Shown: in pieces, positions 17,200 through 25,352 of the stretch
How positions within the stretch are numbered: the stretch's first letter is position 1
How the letters are laid out: every line of letters begins with the position of its first letter
NCBI GenBank assembly: GCA_937973685.1
Contig: CALJKJ010000026.1
Span: 1-61,431 of the forward strand
Reading direction: 5' to 3'
Source: an uncultured Flavobacteriales bacterium
GTDB taxonomy: Bacteria; Bacteroidota; Bacteroidia; Flavobacteriales_D; Crocinitomicaceae
DNA length: 61,431 nt
Notes under the pieces: generated by a model
What the model was told of the DNA's origin: nothing
The model's input: only the letters and a program-made list of their open reading frames with translations
Databases searched by the model: none
Position numbers and translations under genes: made by a program

Positions 17200-17595
17200 A
17201 TGAACGAAGCTATTCGTGCTTATCACAGTGCATTCGATCCAGAAGATCAAGCAATATGCGCACAACTTTATGAAACGATAACACAGCAATTACCCAATGT
17301 AGAATGCAAGATTTGGCATGCAATACCCGTATGGTTCGTCGATGGAAACCCAATTGTTGGTTATGGAAAATTAAAAGGATGTATCCGTTTGTTATTTTGG
17401 AGTGGTCAATCGTTTGAAGAAGCCGGATTGAAAAACGAAGGCAAGTTCAAAGCAGCCGAAAAACGCTACACTTCTGTTTCAGAAATTGACCAAGAAGCTT
17501 TGAAGCGTTGGTTGGAGAAAGCAGTTGCCATTCAATGGGATTACAAAAACATCATCAAACGCAAAGGAGTATTGGAAAAGCGCACTGCTTTTTAA
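17200..17595 (+). CDS. DUF1801 family protein (YdhG/CyaY-like fold)
   Basis: The small 131-residue cytosolic protein matches DUF1801 proteins: an N-terminal helix pair (YHSAFDPEDQAICAQLYETI), then CKIWHAIPVWFVDGNPIVGYG and CIRLLFWSG, and a C-terminal region rich in Lys/Arg. The biochemical function of the family is unknown. The start at 17200 (MNEAIRAYHS) is chosen because the longer in-frame reading to 17035 would run through the TPP riboswitch on the other strand. Its TAA overlaps the hemD stop in a shared TTAA (17592-17595). Confidence 0.8.
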   Translation: MNEAIRAYHSAFDPEDQAICAQLYETITQQLPNVECKIWHAIPVWFVDGNPIVGYGKLKGCIRLLFWSGQSFEEAGLKNEGKFKAAEKRYTSVSEIDQEALKRWLEKAVAIQWDYKNIIKRKGVLEKRTAF

Positions 17596-18257
17596 GCGTC
17601 CAATAAGGCTATCAACTCTTCGTATGTACTCGTCTGCAAGGTTTTCCAAACGGTAATTCCTTGTTTTTCACATGCTTTTCGGGTAGTTTCTCCCCATGCA
17701 ATTACTTTTGACCCAATTGGCAAGGTGTTTAGTTGCAAAAAACTTGTTACATTACTAGGACTTGTAAAAACATACACATCTTGTGGAGGAATAACGACTG
17801 GTCGCGCTACCGTTTCGTAAACGGGTAAAACAATTTTTTGGTTTTCTGGAATAACAGCACTAATCGTTTCATGTGACTTTTTTGCTTGTGGAAAAAGGAC
17901 TGTTCTATCACCCAACCAGTTTTTAAACTCGGCAGCAACTTGCGCAGGATTTCCTGCATTTTTTCCAACAAAATCAATTTGACTAAAATAATCGTTCAAA
18001 TACTTTTTTGTACCTTCTCCAATCAATGCTATTGATACATCTGTCGGTATATTATTTGAACTAATAAAATAGTTAAATGAGCGCGGGCTTGAAAAAAAAA
18101 CAACAGCGTATGATGCGGTTGTTTTAGCTTTTAAATCGATAAAATCTATGAGTGACTGTGCAAATAAATCGACCTTTTTCTCCAAGGCAAAACGCACCAA
18201 TGACTGGTCGTCTGATAAATTTGCTGAGACAAATAAGTTAGTCAATTTCTTCGTCAT
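17592..18257 (-). CDS. hemD: Uroporphyrinogen-III synthase
   Basis: The protein (221 residues from the ATG at 18257, MTKKLTNLFVSANL) closes and inverts ring D of hydroxymethylbilane to make uroporphyrinogen III. HemD sequences are poorly conserved; the recognisable parts are VVFFSSPRSFNYF, the ALIGEGT segment and VYVFTSPSNVTSFL with the final IAWGETTRKACEKQG. Length and position after hemC support the call. The longer frame up to 18350 lies inside hemC and is rejected; with the ATG at 18257 the gene overlaps the hemC 3' end by 20 nt, which suggests translational coupling. Confidence 0.88.
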   Translation of the reverse strand: MTKKLTNLFVSANLSDDQSLVRFALEKKVDLFAQSLIDFIDLKAKTTASYAVVFFSSPRSFNYFISSNNIPTDVSIALIGEGTKKYLNDYFSQIDFVGKNAGNPAQVAAEFKNWLGDRTVLFPQAKKSHETISAVIPENQKIVLPVYETVARPVVIPPQDVYVFTSPSNVTSFLQLNTLPIGSKVIAWGETTRKACEKQGITVWKTLQTSTYEELIALLDA

Positions 18258-19155
18258 CATCATCGTCATCTTCTGGTGACAAGAGTGCGTCAATGACAAC
18301 ATCCACCATTTCCAAATCGTGAGGTCCTTCAAATTCAAACCATTGCGCACCTTCTTCCGAAGTTGGAGCGTATGCTACCAATAGTTTTCCTTCTTCTGGA
18401 CAATAAGCCCCCAGTGGCAATTGACAACCACCTTGTAAACGGTTCAAAACGGTGCGTTCTAACAAAATCTTCGATTGAACTGCTGCATGATTTAGTTGTT
18501 GCATGAACGCAAACAGTTCCGTGTCACTTTCTCTTATTTGCAATGCCAATACACCTTGTGCTGGAGCAGGAACGAATTCCAATGGATCCAACACTTCTTC
18601 GTGCATTCCTTGTAAATCGAGTTGTAAACGGTCTAAACCAGCTTTTGCTAACAATATAGCATCGTATTCACCAGCGATTAATTTCTGCAAACGTGTTGGT
18701 ACATTTCCACGTAAATCGTTGATGCTTACATCGGGACGAAAACCAATCAATTGAGACTTTCTGCGTGCAGAAGAAGTACCAACAACTGCGCCTTGTTTCA
18801 AGGACCACAATTCATTCGTTGCAACAGCCGAAGGGTGAATCAATAACACATCAGCTGGATTTTCCCGCTCAGAAACAGCAGCAATGACTAAGCCTGCTGG
18901 TGGATTTGTTTCCAAATCTTTGTGCGAGTGTACAGCTAAATCAACTTCATTAGATAACAAGGCAGTTTCGATCTCTTTAGTGAAAAATCCTTTCCCTTCT
19001 AATTTATCAAAACTGAGGTCTTGAATTTGATCGCCTTGGGTTTTGATCACAGTAATCGTGACTTCAGCACCAAGCGCTTCTAATTGTCGTTTGACATGAT
19101 TGGCTTGCCACAACGCTAAATCACTTCCTCGTGATCCAATTCTAATTTTTTGCAT
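18238..19155 (-). CDS. hemC: Porphobilinogen deaminase (hydroxymethylbilane synthase)
   Basis: The 305-residue enzyme polymerises four porphobilinogen units into hydroxymethylbilane. Visible motifs are the N-terminal IRIGSRGSDLALWQA, VDLAVHSHKDLET, GTSSARRKSQL, LRGNVPTRLQKL and the cofactor-binding loop NRLQGGCQLPLGAYC, where Cys~244 holds the dipyrromethane cofactor. The C-terminus ends in a run of acidic residues (PEDDDDDDEEID), part of which is forced by overlap with the hemD start. It lies 6 nt after hemA, so hemA-hemC-hemD is very likely one operon. Confidence 0.97.
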   Translation of the reverse strand: MQKIRIGSRGSDLALWQANHVKRQLEALGAEVTITVIKTQGDQIQDLSFDKLEGKGFFTKEIETALLSNEVDLAVHSHKDLETNPPAGLVIAAVSERENPADVLLIHPSAVATNELWSLKQGAVVGTSSARRKSQLIGFRPDVSINDLRGNVPTRLQKLIAGEYDAILLAKAGLDRLQLDLQGMHEEVLDPLEFVPAPAQGVLALQIRESDTELFAFMQQLNHAAVQSKILLERTVLNRLQGGCQLPLGAYCPEEGKLLVAYAPTSEEGAQWFEFEGPHDLEMVDVVIDALLSPEDDDDDDEEID

Positions 19156-19161
19156 ATAAAA

Positions 19162-20388
19162 TTACGATTTGAACAGAATATCTTTTGCCATAATCATTGG
19201 CATATTCATGTATTTTTTTTCCATATAACCGACCACTTTTTCCAATACTTCAAGTGCTGCAGGATCGAGTTGTTGTAAGTCGTTTTTGAATACCTCGTTA
19301 AAAGCTGTCGTTTTGATGTCTTTGACCATTTGAGGGACTGGACGCATAGCTATTTCAATAGCTCTCATTTTGGCAATATTACGAAAAGCATCAATTGCTT
19401 CAGCAATGATTGCTTCCACATGCGCTACTTCTTGTGCACGTTCACCTAAATTTGCAGTTGAAATTTTTTGCAACACATCGATGGAAATTTGACGTGTTGG
19501 AAAAGTTGTATGAACAGCTGGATCTATATCACTCGGCAGACCCAAATCGATCGTGATTTTTGGGCTTGTTTCGCCTTGTAACAATTGCTGATAAATAGTT
19601 GGTGTAATGATTGCTGTATCTGCACCTGTACATGCAACCAACAAATCAAATCCTTCCGAAAAACTAGCTAAATCTGCAAGCGGTAAAGCTCTTCCGCCTA
19701 CTTCTTCAGCTAACGTTACTGCTGATGCTAAAGTGCGATTAAAAAAGGTAAAATTGGTTAAGCCATGTTTTTTTAAAAAACGAACCATTGTCGTGTTGGT
19801 AACGCCTGTTCCTATCACTAATACACGAGCATTAGAGGGTATATCCATCCCTTGTAAACGTTGATAAGCAATGGATACAATGGATACTGGTTTTAATGAA
19901 ATTTTAGTATCTGTGTAAACCTTTTTTGCAGTTTCAATCGTATGACGAAACAGCACACGCAGCGCATCACCAGAAAGCCCTAAATCGCGTGCTTGTTCGA
20001 ATGCTTGCCTAACTTGAGTAATGATTTCACGTTCACCTACTACTAATGAATCTATGGATGAAGCAACACGCAATGCATGGTTGACTGTCTCCATTTTGTG
20101 ATAAACCTCAGCATTAGCAGCATAAAAAGCAATTGCTTCATCGGACATTGCTGGATAAAGTGTTTGAAAAAAACGGTGTAAAAATTCTGCTGTTATTGCT
20201 TCACGAGTAACAATAAAATACTCCACACGGTTGCAGGTAGACAAAAAAAGAATTTCGTCAATATTCAAAGCAGATTTAACCTGTTCAAAACGGTCTTTTT
20301 GCTGTTCTATTTCAATATGTAAGTTGCCAATTTGAGCGACTTGCATGTTGCGGTGTGTATATGCTATGGTGTGCAGTTGCTTTATCAC
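19162..20388 (-). CDS. hemA: Glutamyl-tRNA reductase
   Basis: The 408-residue NADPH-dependent enzyme reduces glutamyl-tRNA(Glu) to glutamate-1-semialdehyde, the first committed step of C5-pathway tetrapyrrole synthesis. The catalytic cysteine is in FLSTCNRVEYF (Cys52). SSIDSLVVGEREIITQVRQAF and the Rossmann segment VLVIGTGVTNTTMVRFLKKHG are clear, as is the C-terminal dimerisation helix region. The start codon is GTG at 20388; the next residues (HTIAYTHRN) match the family N-terminus. It is first in the hemA-hemC-hemD run. Confidence 0.96.
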   Translation of the reverse strand: MIKQLHTIAYTHRNMQVAQIGNLHIEIEQQKDRFEQVKSALNIDEILFLSTCNRVEYFIVTREAITAEFLHRFFQTLYPAMSDEAIAFYAANAEVYHKMETVNHALRVASSIDSLVVGEREIITQVRQAFEQARDLGLSGDALRVLFRHTIETAKKVYTDTKISLKPVSIVSIAYQRLQGMDIPSNARVLVIGTGVTNTTMVRFLKKHGLTNFTFFNRTLASAVTLAEEVGGRALPLADLASFSEGFDLLVACTGADTAIITPTIYQQLLQGETSPKITIDLGLPSDIDPAVHTTFPTRQISIDVLQKISTANLGERAQEVAHVEAIIAEAIDAFRNIAKMRAIEIAMRPVPQMVKDIKTTAFNEVFKNDLQQLDPAALEVLEKVVGYMEKKYMNMPMIMAKDILFKS

Positions 20389-20588
20389 TTTTGCCTCATT
20401 CTTACTTTACGGTGCAAAAGTGCTTCGTTTACTTGATTGTTTTGTCAGAAAACTGTCAGAAAAAGCAATTTAGAATAGATATAGATAATAACAAATTGTT
20501 TGATGCCATTTTATGTGCTGTAATTTTAATTTAAACCCTAATAGCATAGAAAATTCAACGAAATTTTTTTCAGTTTGATAAACATGAT

Positions 20589-20647
20589 AAATCTTCCAAT
20601 CTTAAATCTTTCAATCTTCCAATCTTCCAATCTTCCAATCTTTATTC
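20589..20647. repeat. Short tandem repeat, AATCTTCC unit
   Basis: Between ppx and hemA the plus strand shows about seven copies of an 8-base unit AATCTTCC with variants (AATCTTAA, AATCTTTC, AATCTTTA); three consecutive copies near 20613-20636 are identical. On the minus strand the unit reads GGAAGATT. A low-complexity open frame from 20575 is created by the repeat and is not a gene. Confidence 0.8.
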
Positions 20648-20669
20648 TTCTAATATTAAATCGTCTCAA

Positions 20670-21545
20670 TCACATCCGCTCATCCATATCCACCACCATG
20701 CCATCCGACAAACCAATTTTAGGAACAATAAGTTCTTTGCAATTCATTTTCATCATGCAGAAACGGAAAATCTCTAATGCTGGAACAATTACATCTGCCC
20801 TATCTGGCTTCAAACCAAATTGATCCATCCGTTGTCCCAACGTTAACGGAGCTAATGCTTCGTATAATTGATCTATCGCAGCTAACTTCAAAGGCGCTTT
20901 TTCTTTCACACCAACTAACTTGTGTACTTTGTTGATATTCCCTCCAGTTGCGTAAATGGTATGTGGATTGTTTTCAACATGCCCCGCAATCCATTCAGCT
21001 AAAGCATCCCAATCTTCTTCCACCACTTTTTCTTTCAAAATACGAACTGTACCAATATCAAAACTTTTTGCAGCCACTCGTTTTCCATGCTCAAAAACAG
21101 TAATTTCTGTCGAACCACCACCAACATCTATCACCAGGTAAGGTTTATTTTTGGAAATATCCAATAGGGCAAATGTGCCGAAAATTAACCGCGCTTCTTC
21201 ATCACCAGAAATAATCTCAATGGGAATACCAGTAGCAGTATATACTGCATCGATAATTTGTTGACCATTACCTGCATCTCGCATTGCTGATGTAGCGCAT
21301 GCCCGCAAGGCTTTCACTTTGAAGATTTCAGCTATCAACGAAAATGCTTTCATGGCTTTGATAAAATCTTCACGCTTTTTGTCCGAAATAACACCAGTTA
21401 CAAAAACCTCTTCACCCAAACGCAATGGAATACGCGTATACGATATTTTATTGACAAAACGATGCCCATTTTCTGTTGCAATTTCACCTATTAATAAGCG
21501 TACTGCATTCGAACCAATGTCTATTGCTGCAAATCGATTTGCCAT
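20670..21545 (-). CDS. ppx: Ppx/GppA family exopolyphosphatase
   Basis: The 291-residue protein belongs to the ASKHA-fold Ppx/GppA phosphatases, which remove terminal phosphates from polyphosphate or convert pppGpp to ppGpp. Motifs: AAIDIGSNAVRLLIGE (phosphate 1), the conserved ATSAMRDAGNG, SGDEEARLIFGT, and VIDVGGGSTEITVF (phosphate 2). It is shorter than E. coli Ppx (~510 residues) and contains only the two-lobed catalytic core, as is common in Bacteroidota. It starts 6 nt after the ileS stop, so the two are co-transcribed. The polyphosphate-making ppk1 is about 24 kb away in this window. Confidence 0.9.
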   Translation of the reverse strand: MANRFAAIDIGSNAVRLLIGEIATENGHRFVNKISYTRIPLRLGEEVFVTGVISDKKREDFIKAMKAFSLIAEIFKVKALRACATSAMRDAGNGQQIIDAVYTATGIPIEIISGDEEARLIFGTFALLDISKNKPYLVIDVGGGSTEITVFEHGKRVAAKSFDIGTVRILKEKVVEEDWDALAEWIAGHVENNPHTIYATGGNINKVHKLVGVKEKAPLKLAAIDQLYEALAPLTLGQRMDQFGLKPDRADVIVPALEIFRFCMMKMNCKELIVPKIGLSDGMVVDMDERM

Positions 21546-21551
21546 GTTGAA

Positions 21552-24500
21552 TTAATCTTTAGAAAGTGAAATTTTAGCATCACCTTCAGTCACCAAATCA
21601 ATGACATGTGCCGCGGCTTGTTCTTCAAATAGGAGATCATTTGCCAATACTTCACTACAGATATACGCTTTGTTCGTGCTTATTGCCGCAGCTAATTCAG
21701 CAGAACATGAAACACGCAAACGAATACGATCTGTAACTTCTAACCCTGAATCTTTTCGCAAATTCTGAACGCGATTGACTAGTTCTCGTGCAATACCTTC
21801 GCTTCTTAATTCGTCCGTCAACGTTGCGTCCAAAGCTACTGTTATACCGTTCTCAGAAGCAACCAACCAACCAGGAATATCCTCTGCACGTATTTCAAAA
21901 TCGGCTAAATCTAATTGAACAACTGTTCCATTGATGTCACCAGACCATCCACCATTTTGTTCAACAGCTGAAATGGCCGCTTGATCAAATTGTGCAACCA
22001 ATGCGGAAATCGCTTTCATTTGTTGACCATATTTCGGTCCTATCGTTTTGAAATTTGGCTTGATGGATTTAACAAATATGTTGTTCGAAGCATCCAACAA
22101 CTCCAATTGCTTCACATTGACTTCAGATAATATCAATTCCTGTACATGTTGAATGTGTTCTGCAAATGCAACGTTTAAAACAGGAACCATTATTTTTTGA
22201 AGAGGTTGACGAACGCGTAACTTTTCTTTTTTACGCAAGCCCAACACCAAGGAAGAAACCTGCTGAGCGATGTCCATTTGGTACTCCAAATCATTATCAA
22301 TAAGCGACCTGTCAGCAGTTGGGAAATCAGCTAAATGAACCGAATTCACAGCATGTTTCCCCGAAATAGCATTCAAATCTGAAAACAATTGATCCAAGTA
22401 AAATGGCGCAATTGGTGAACCAATGATTGCTATCGTCTCCAAACAAATATACAAGGTTTGATAAGCAGAAATTTTATCTATCGAATAATCACCACGCCAA
22501 AAACGACGACGACACAAGCGCACATACCAATTGGACAATTGATCCGTCACAAACTCTTGAATTAAGCGACCAGCTTTTGTAGGTTCATAGGCAGCATATG
22601 CTTCGTCAACCTGAACCAATAATGAATTTAATTTCGATAAAATCCAACGGTCAATTTCTGGACGTTCAGCCGAAGGAATCGGCGCTTGTTCGTATGCAAA
22701 ACCATCTATGTTCGCATACAAAGCAAAGAACGAATACGTGTTGTACAATGTTCCAAAGAACTTGCGTTGCACTTCTACAATTCCTTCTGCGTCAAATTTT
22801 AAATTATCCCACGGTTGCGCATTGGTAATCATGTACCATCTCGTAGCATCAGGTCCGTATTTGGCCAATGTATCAAATGGATCTACTGCATTCCCCAAAC
22901 GCTTCGACATTTTTTGCCCGTTTTTGTCCAAAACCAAGCCATTCGAAATCACATTTTTATAGGCAACTGAATCAAATGCCATGGTCGCAATTGCATGCAA
23001 TGTGTAAAACCAACCACGCGTTTGGTCAACACCTTCCGCGATAAAATCAGCCGGATATGCATTTCCATTATCAATTAATGCTTTGTTTTCAAACGGATAA
23101 TGCCATTGTGCATACGGCATTGCACCTGAGTCAAACCAAACGTCAATCAAATCACTTTCACGCTTCATCGGTTTTCCACTTGGAGAAACTAAGATGATTT
23201 CGTCTACATAATTTTTATGCAAATCGATTGCTGCATAATTTTCGTTGGAGAAATTATTTACCTCAAAATCAACTAATGGATTAGTTTTCATAAATCCAGC
23301 ATTGACAGCTAATGCACACGCATCTTTCAATTGTTCAACAGACGAAATACATATGCGTTCGTCTCCTTCTTCGGTCGACCAAATTGGAATTGGAATACCC
23401 CAATAACGGGAACGCGATAAATTCCAATCGTTTGCATTTTTCAACCATTCACCAAAGCGACCACTACCCGTTGAAGCTGGCTTCCAATTAATGGTGTTAT
23501 TCAACGCAATCATACGTTCCTTAACAGACGTAACTTTGATAAACCAAGAATCTAACGGATAGTACAAAACTGGTTTATCTGTTCGCCAACAATGCGGATA
23601 ACTGTGTTCGTATTTCTCAATCTTAAACGCTTTGTTTTCGATTTTCAATTTTAAAGCAATGCGTTCGTCTACAGACATGTATGCTTTTAATTCAGGAATA
23701 ATCGCCTTTAAATTTTCTTTTTGAATAGCTAATTCAGCTTCTTTTTCAGCTTCGCTCAAATATGCAGTCTTAACAAACTCACCTGCTAAGCCAAAAATTG
23801 GATCGGCAACTTCTTGTCTAAATTTACCTTGCAAATCAACAAGAGGAACTGGATTTCCTTTTTCGTCCAAGACCAACATCGCAGGAATGCCGGACTCTGC
23901 AGCAACACGCGCATCATCTGCTCCAAAAGTTGGTGCAATGTGAACAATTCCCGTACCGTCTGATGTGGTAACAAAATCACCTGCAATCACTTGAAATGCT
24001 TTTTCAGCATGCTCGTAAGGCAAAGCTCCTGGCAACAATTGTTCGTAGTGCGTGCCTACTAAATCTTTCCCCGAGTAATGTGCTGTGACACAAAAAGGCA
24101 AGACCTTCGCGCCTGTTTCAAAAGCTTCCACTTTATCTTCCGTTTCAACACGAACAAATCCTTTTGAAAAATGTGTTTCAACTAAATCTTTCGCTAATAC
24201 AACGTTCACACGTTCAAAGGTATACGGATTATATGAAGCTACCAAAACATAATCAATGTTTGGCCCAACACACAAAGCAGTATTAGACGAAAGTGTCCAA
24301 GGTGTCGTCGTCCATGCTAAGAAATAGGCATTTTCAACTCCTTTAAACGTTCCTTTTATTTTAAATTGTGCGACAACCGTTGTGTCTTTAATATCTTGGT
24401 AACAACCTGGTTGATTCAACTCATGAGACGAAAGTCCTGTCCCCGCTGCTGGTGAATAGGGTTGTATCGTGTAACCTTTGTATAATAAGTTCTTTTCGTA

Positions 24501-25004
24501 CAATTGTCCCAACAACCACCAAACCGATTCCATGTATTTTGAATCGTAAGTGATGTATGGATTTTCCATGTCCACCCAATAACCCATTTCTTCGGTTAAT
24601 CGGTTCCAAATATCAGTGTAGCGCATGACCGCCTCACGACACGCTTTGTTGTATTCATCGACGGAAATTTTCTTTCCGATGTCCTCTTTCGTTATCCCTA
24701 ATTCTTTCTCAACACCCAACTCTACTGGCAATCCATGCGTATCCCAACCCGCTTTTCGTTTTACTTGAAAACCTTTTAACGTTTTGTAACGGCAGAATAT
24801 ATCTTTGATCGAACGCGCCATTACGTGGTGAATGCCAGGTAAACCATTTGCCGATGGAGGACCTTCGAAGAAAACATAAGGTGTTGCGCCTTCTCTTGAT
24901 GAAATTGAACGATCAAAAACCTGTTCTTTTTTCCATTTATCAAGCACTTGTTGCGCTACATTTGGCAAATTTAATCCACCGTATTCGTTGTATTTGCGAC
25001 TCAT
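21552..25004 (-). CDS. ileS: Isoleucyl-tRNA synthetase
   Basis: The 1,150-residue class I synthetase charges tRNA(Ile). The HIGH-type signature is PSANGLPGIHH (~50-60) and the KMSKS-type loop is NGQKMSKRLGN. The long CP1 editing region contains TTTPWTLSSNTAL and SDGTGIVHIAPTFGADD, which hydrolyse mischarged Val-tRNA. The size and overall layout match the eukaryote-like (type 2) IleS found in Bacteroidota, which is often less sensitive to mupirocin; that assignment is inference. The start MSRKYNEYGGLNLPNVAQ is normal for the group. A TAACTTCG box near 25051-25058 may be its promoter. Confidence 0.97.
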   Translation of the reverse strand: MSRKYNEYGGLNLPNVAQQVLDKWKKEQVFDRSISSREGATPYVFFEGPPSANGLPGIHHVMARSIKDIFCRYKTLKGFQVKRKAGWDTHGLPVELGVEKELGITKEDIGKKISVDEYNKACREAVMRYTDIWNRLTEEMGYWVDMENPYITYDSKYMESVWWLLGQLYEKNLLYKGYTIQPYSPAAGTGLSSHELNQPGCYQDIKDTTVVAQFKIKGTFKGVENAYFLAWTTTPWTLSSNTALCVGPNIDYVLVASYNPYTFERVNVVLAKDLVETHFSKGFVRVETEDKVEAFETGAKVLPFCVTAHYSGKDLVGTHYEQLLPGALPYEHAEKAFQVIAGDFVTTSDGTGIVHIAPTFGADDARVAAESGIPAMLVLDEKGNPVPLVDLQGKFRQEVADPIFGLAGEFVKTAYLSEAEKEAELAIQKENLKAIIPELKAYMSVDERIALKLKIENKAFKIEKYEHSYPHCWRTDKPVLYYPLDSWFIKVTSVKERMIALNNTINWKPASTGSGRFGEWLKNANDWNLSRSRYWGIPIPIWSTEEGDERICISSVEQLKDACALAVNAGFMKTNPLVDFEVNNFSNENYAAIDLHKNYVDEIILVSPSGKPMKRESDLIDVWFDSGAMPYAQWHYPFENKALIDNGNAYPADFIAEGVDQTRGWFYTLHAIATMAFDSVAYKNVISNGLVLDKNGQKMSKRLGNAVDPFDTLAKYGPDATRWYMITNAQPWDNLKFDAEGIVEVQRKFFGTLYNTYSFFALYANIDGFAYEQAPIPSAERPEIDRWILSKLNSLLVQVDEAYAAYEPTKAGRLIQEFVTDQLSNWYVRLCRRRFWRGDYSIDKISAYQTLYICLETIAIIGSPIAPFYLDQLFSDLNAISGKHAVNSVHLADFPTADRSLIDNDLEYQMDIAQQVSSLVLGLRKKEKLRVRQPLQKIMVPVLNVAFAEHIQHVQELILSEVNVKQLELLDASNNIFVKSIKPNFKTIGPKYGQQMKAISALVAQFDQAAISAVEQNGGWSGDINGTVVQLDLADFEIRAEDIPGWLVASENGITVALDATLTDELRSEGIARELVNRVQNLRKDSGLEVTDRIRLRVSCSAELAAAISTNKAYICSEVLANDLLFEEQAAAHVIDLVTEGDAKISLSKD

Positions 25005-25352
25005 CCGTCTTATTTTATTGAGAAAATCTGGTTGCGTTTAAAAAACGAGCGAAGTTAATAAAAAGGAATGAGAGTAACCGAAAAAACAGGGAGGAAACAT
25101 TTTCAACTACCACTTAGCGTTTGTTCGCATTAAAAATTCACTTTTTTGCAAAATTCATATAGTTTTTGTAATGGATTAATCAACAATAAAAATAAATCAT
25201 AATACATTGTTTATCAATTTATTAACGATTATTTCTGTCAGAAAAAAAGTTGTTCGGATTTGTTATTATTAGAAAATAATAAGCGAAAGCAAAAAATGAA
25301 GCTGTCGTTTTTCGATGAAAGTGTATCTTTGAATCCGACAAATTTTTCAGTC
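25005..25352. other. Divergent intergenic region between ileS and the carboxylase gene
   Basis: This AT-rich stretch of 348 bases lies between two divergent genes. The carboxylase promoter box is at 25324-25331. An open reading from 25260 runs in frame into the carboxylase gene but lies upstream of or across that promoter and has no family similarity. I see no RNA gene or repeat here. Confidence 0.5.
25324..25331 (+). promoter_or_regulatory. -7 box TATCTTTG of the acyl-CoA carboxylase gene
   Basis: TATCTTTG matches TAnnTTTG exactly and ends 21 nt before the ATG at 25353. It falls inside the longer in-frame reading, which supports the shorter start. No clear TTG at the usual upstream spacing. 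Confidence 0.5.

Noticed and set aside
18258..18350. Upstream extension of hemD
   Set aside because: It is an out-of-frame reading of the hemC 3' end; the normal HemD N-terminus begins at the ATG at 18257.
20575..20823. Plus-strand open frame rich in Leu/Pro/Asn/Ser
   Set aside because: Produced by the AATCTTCC tandem repeat and the antisense strand of ppx.
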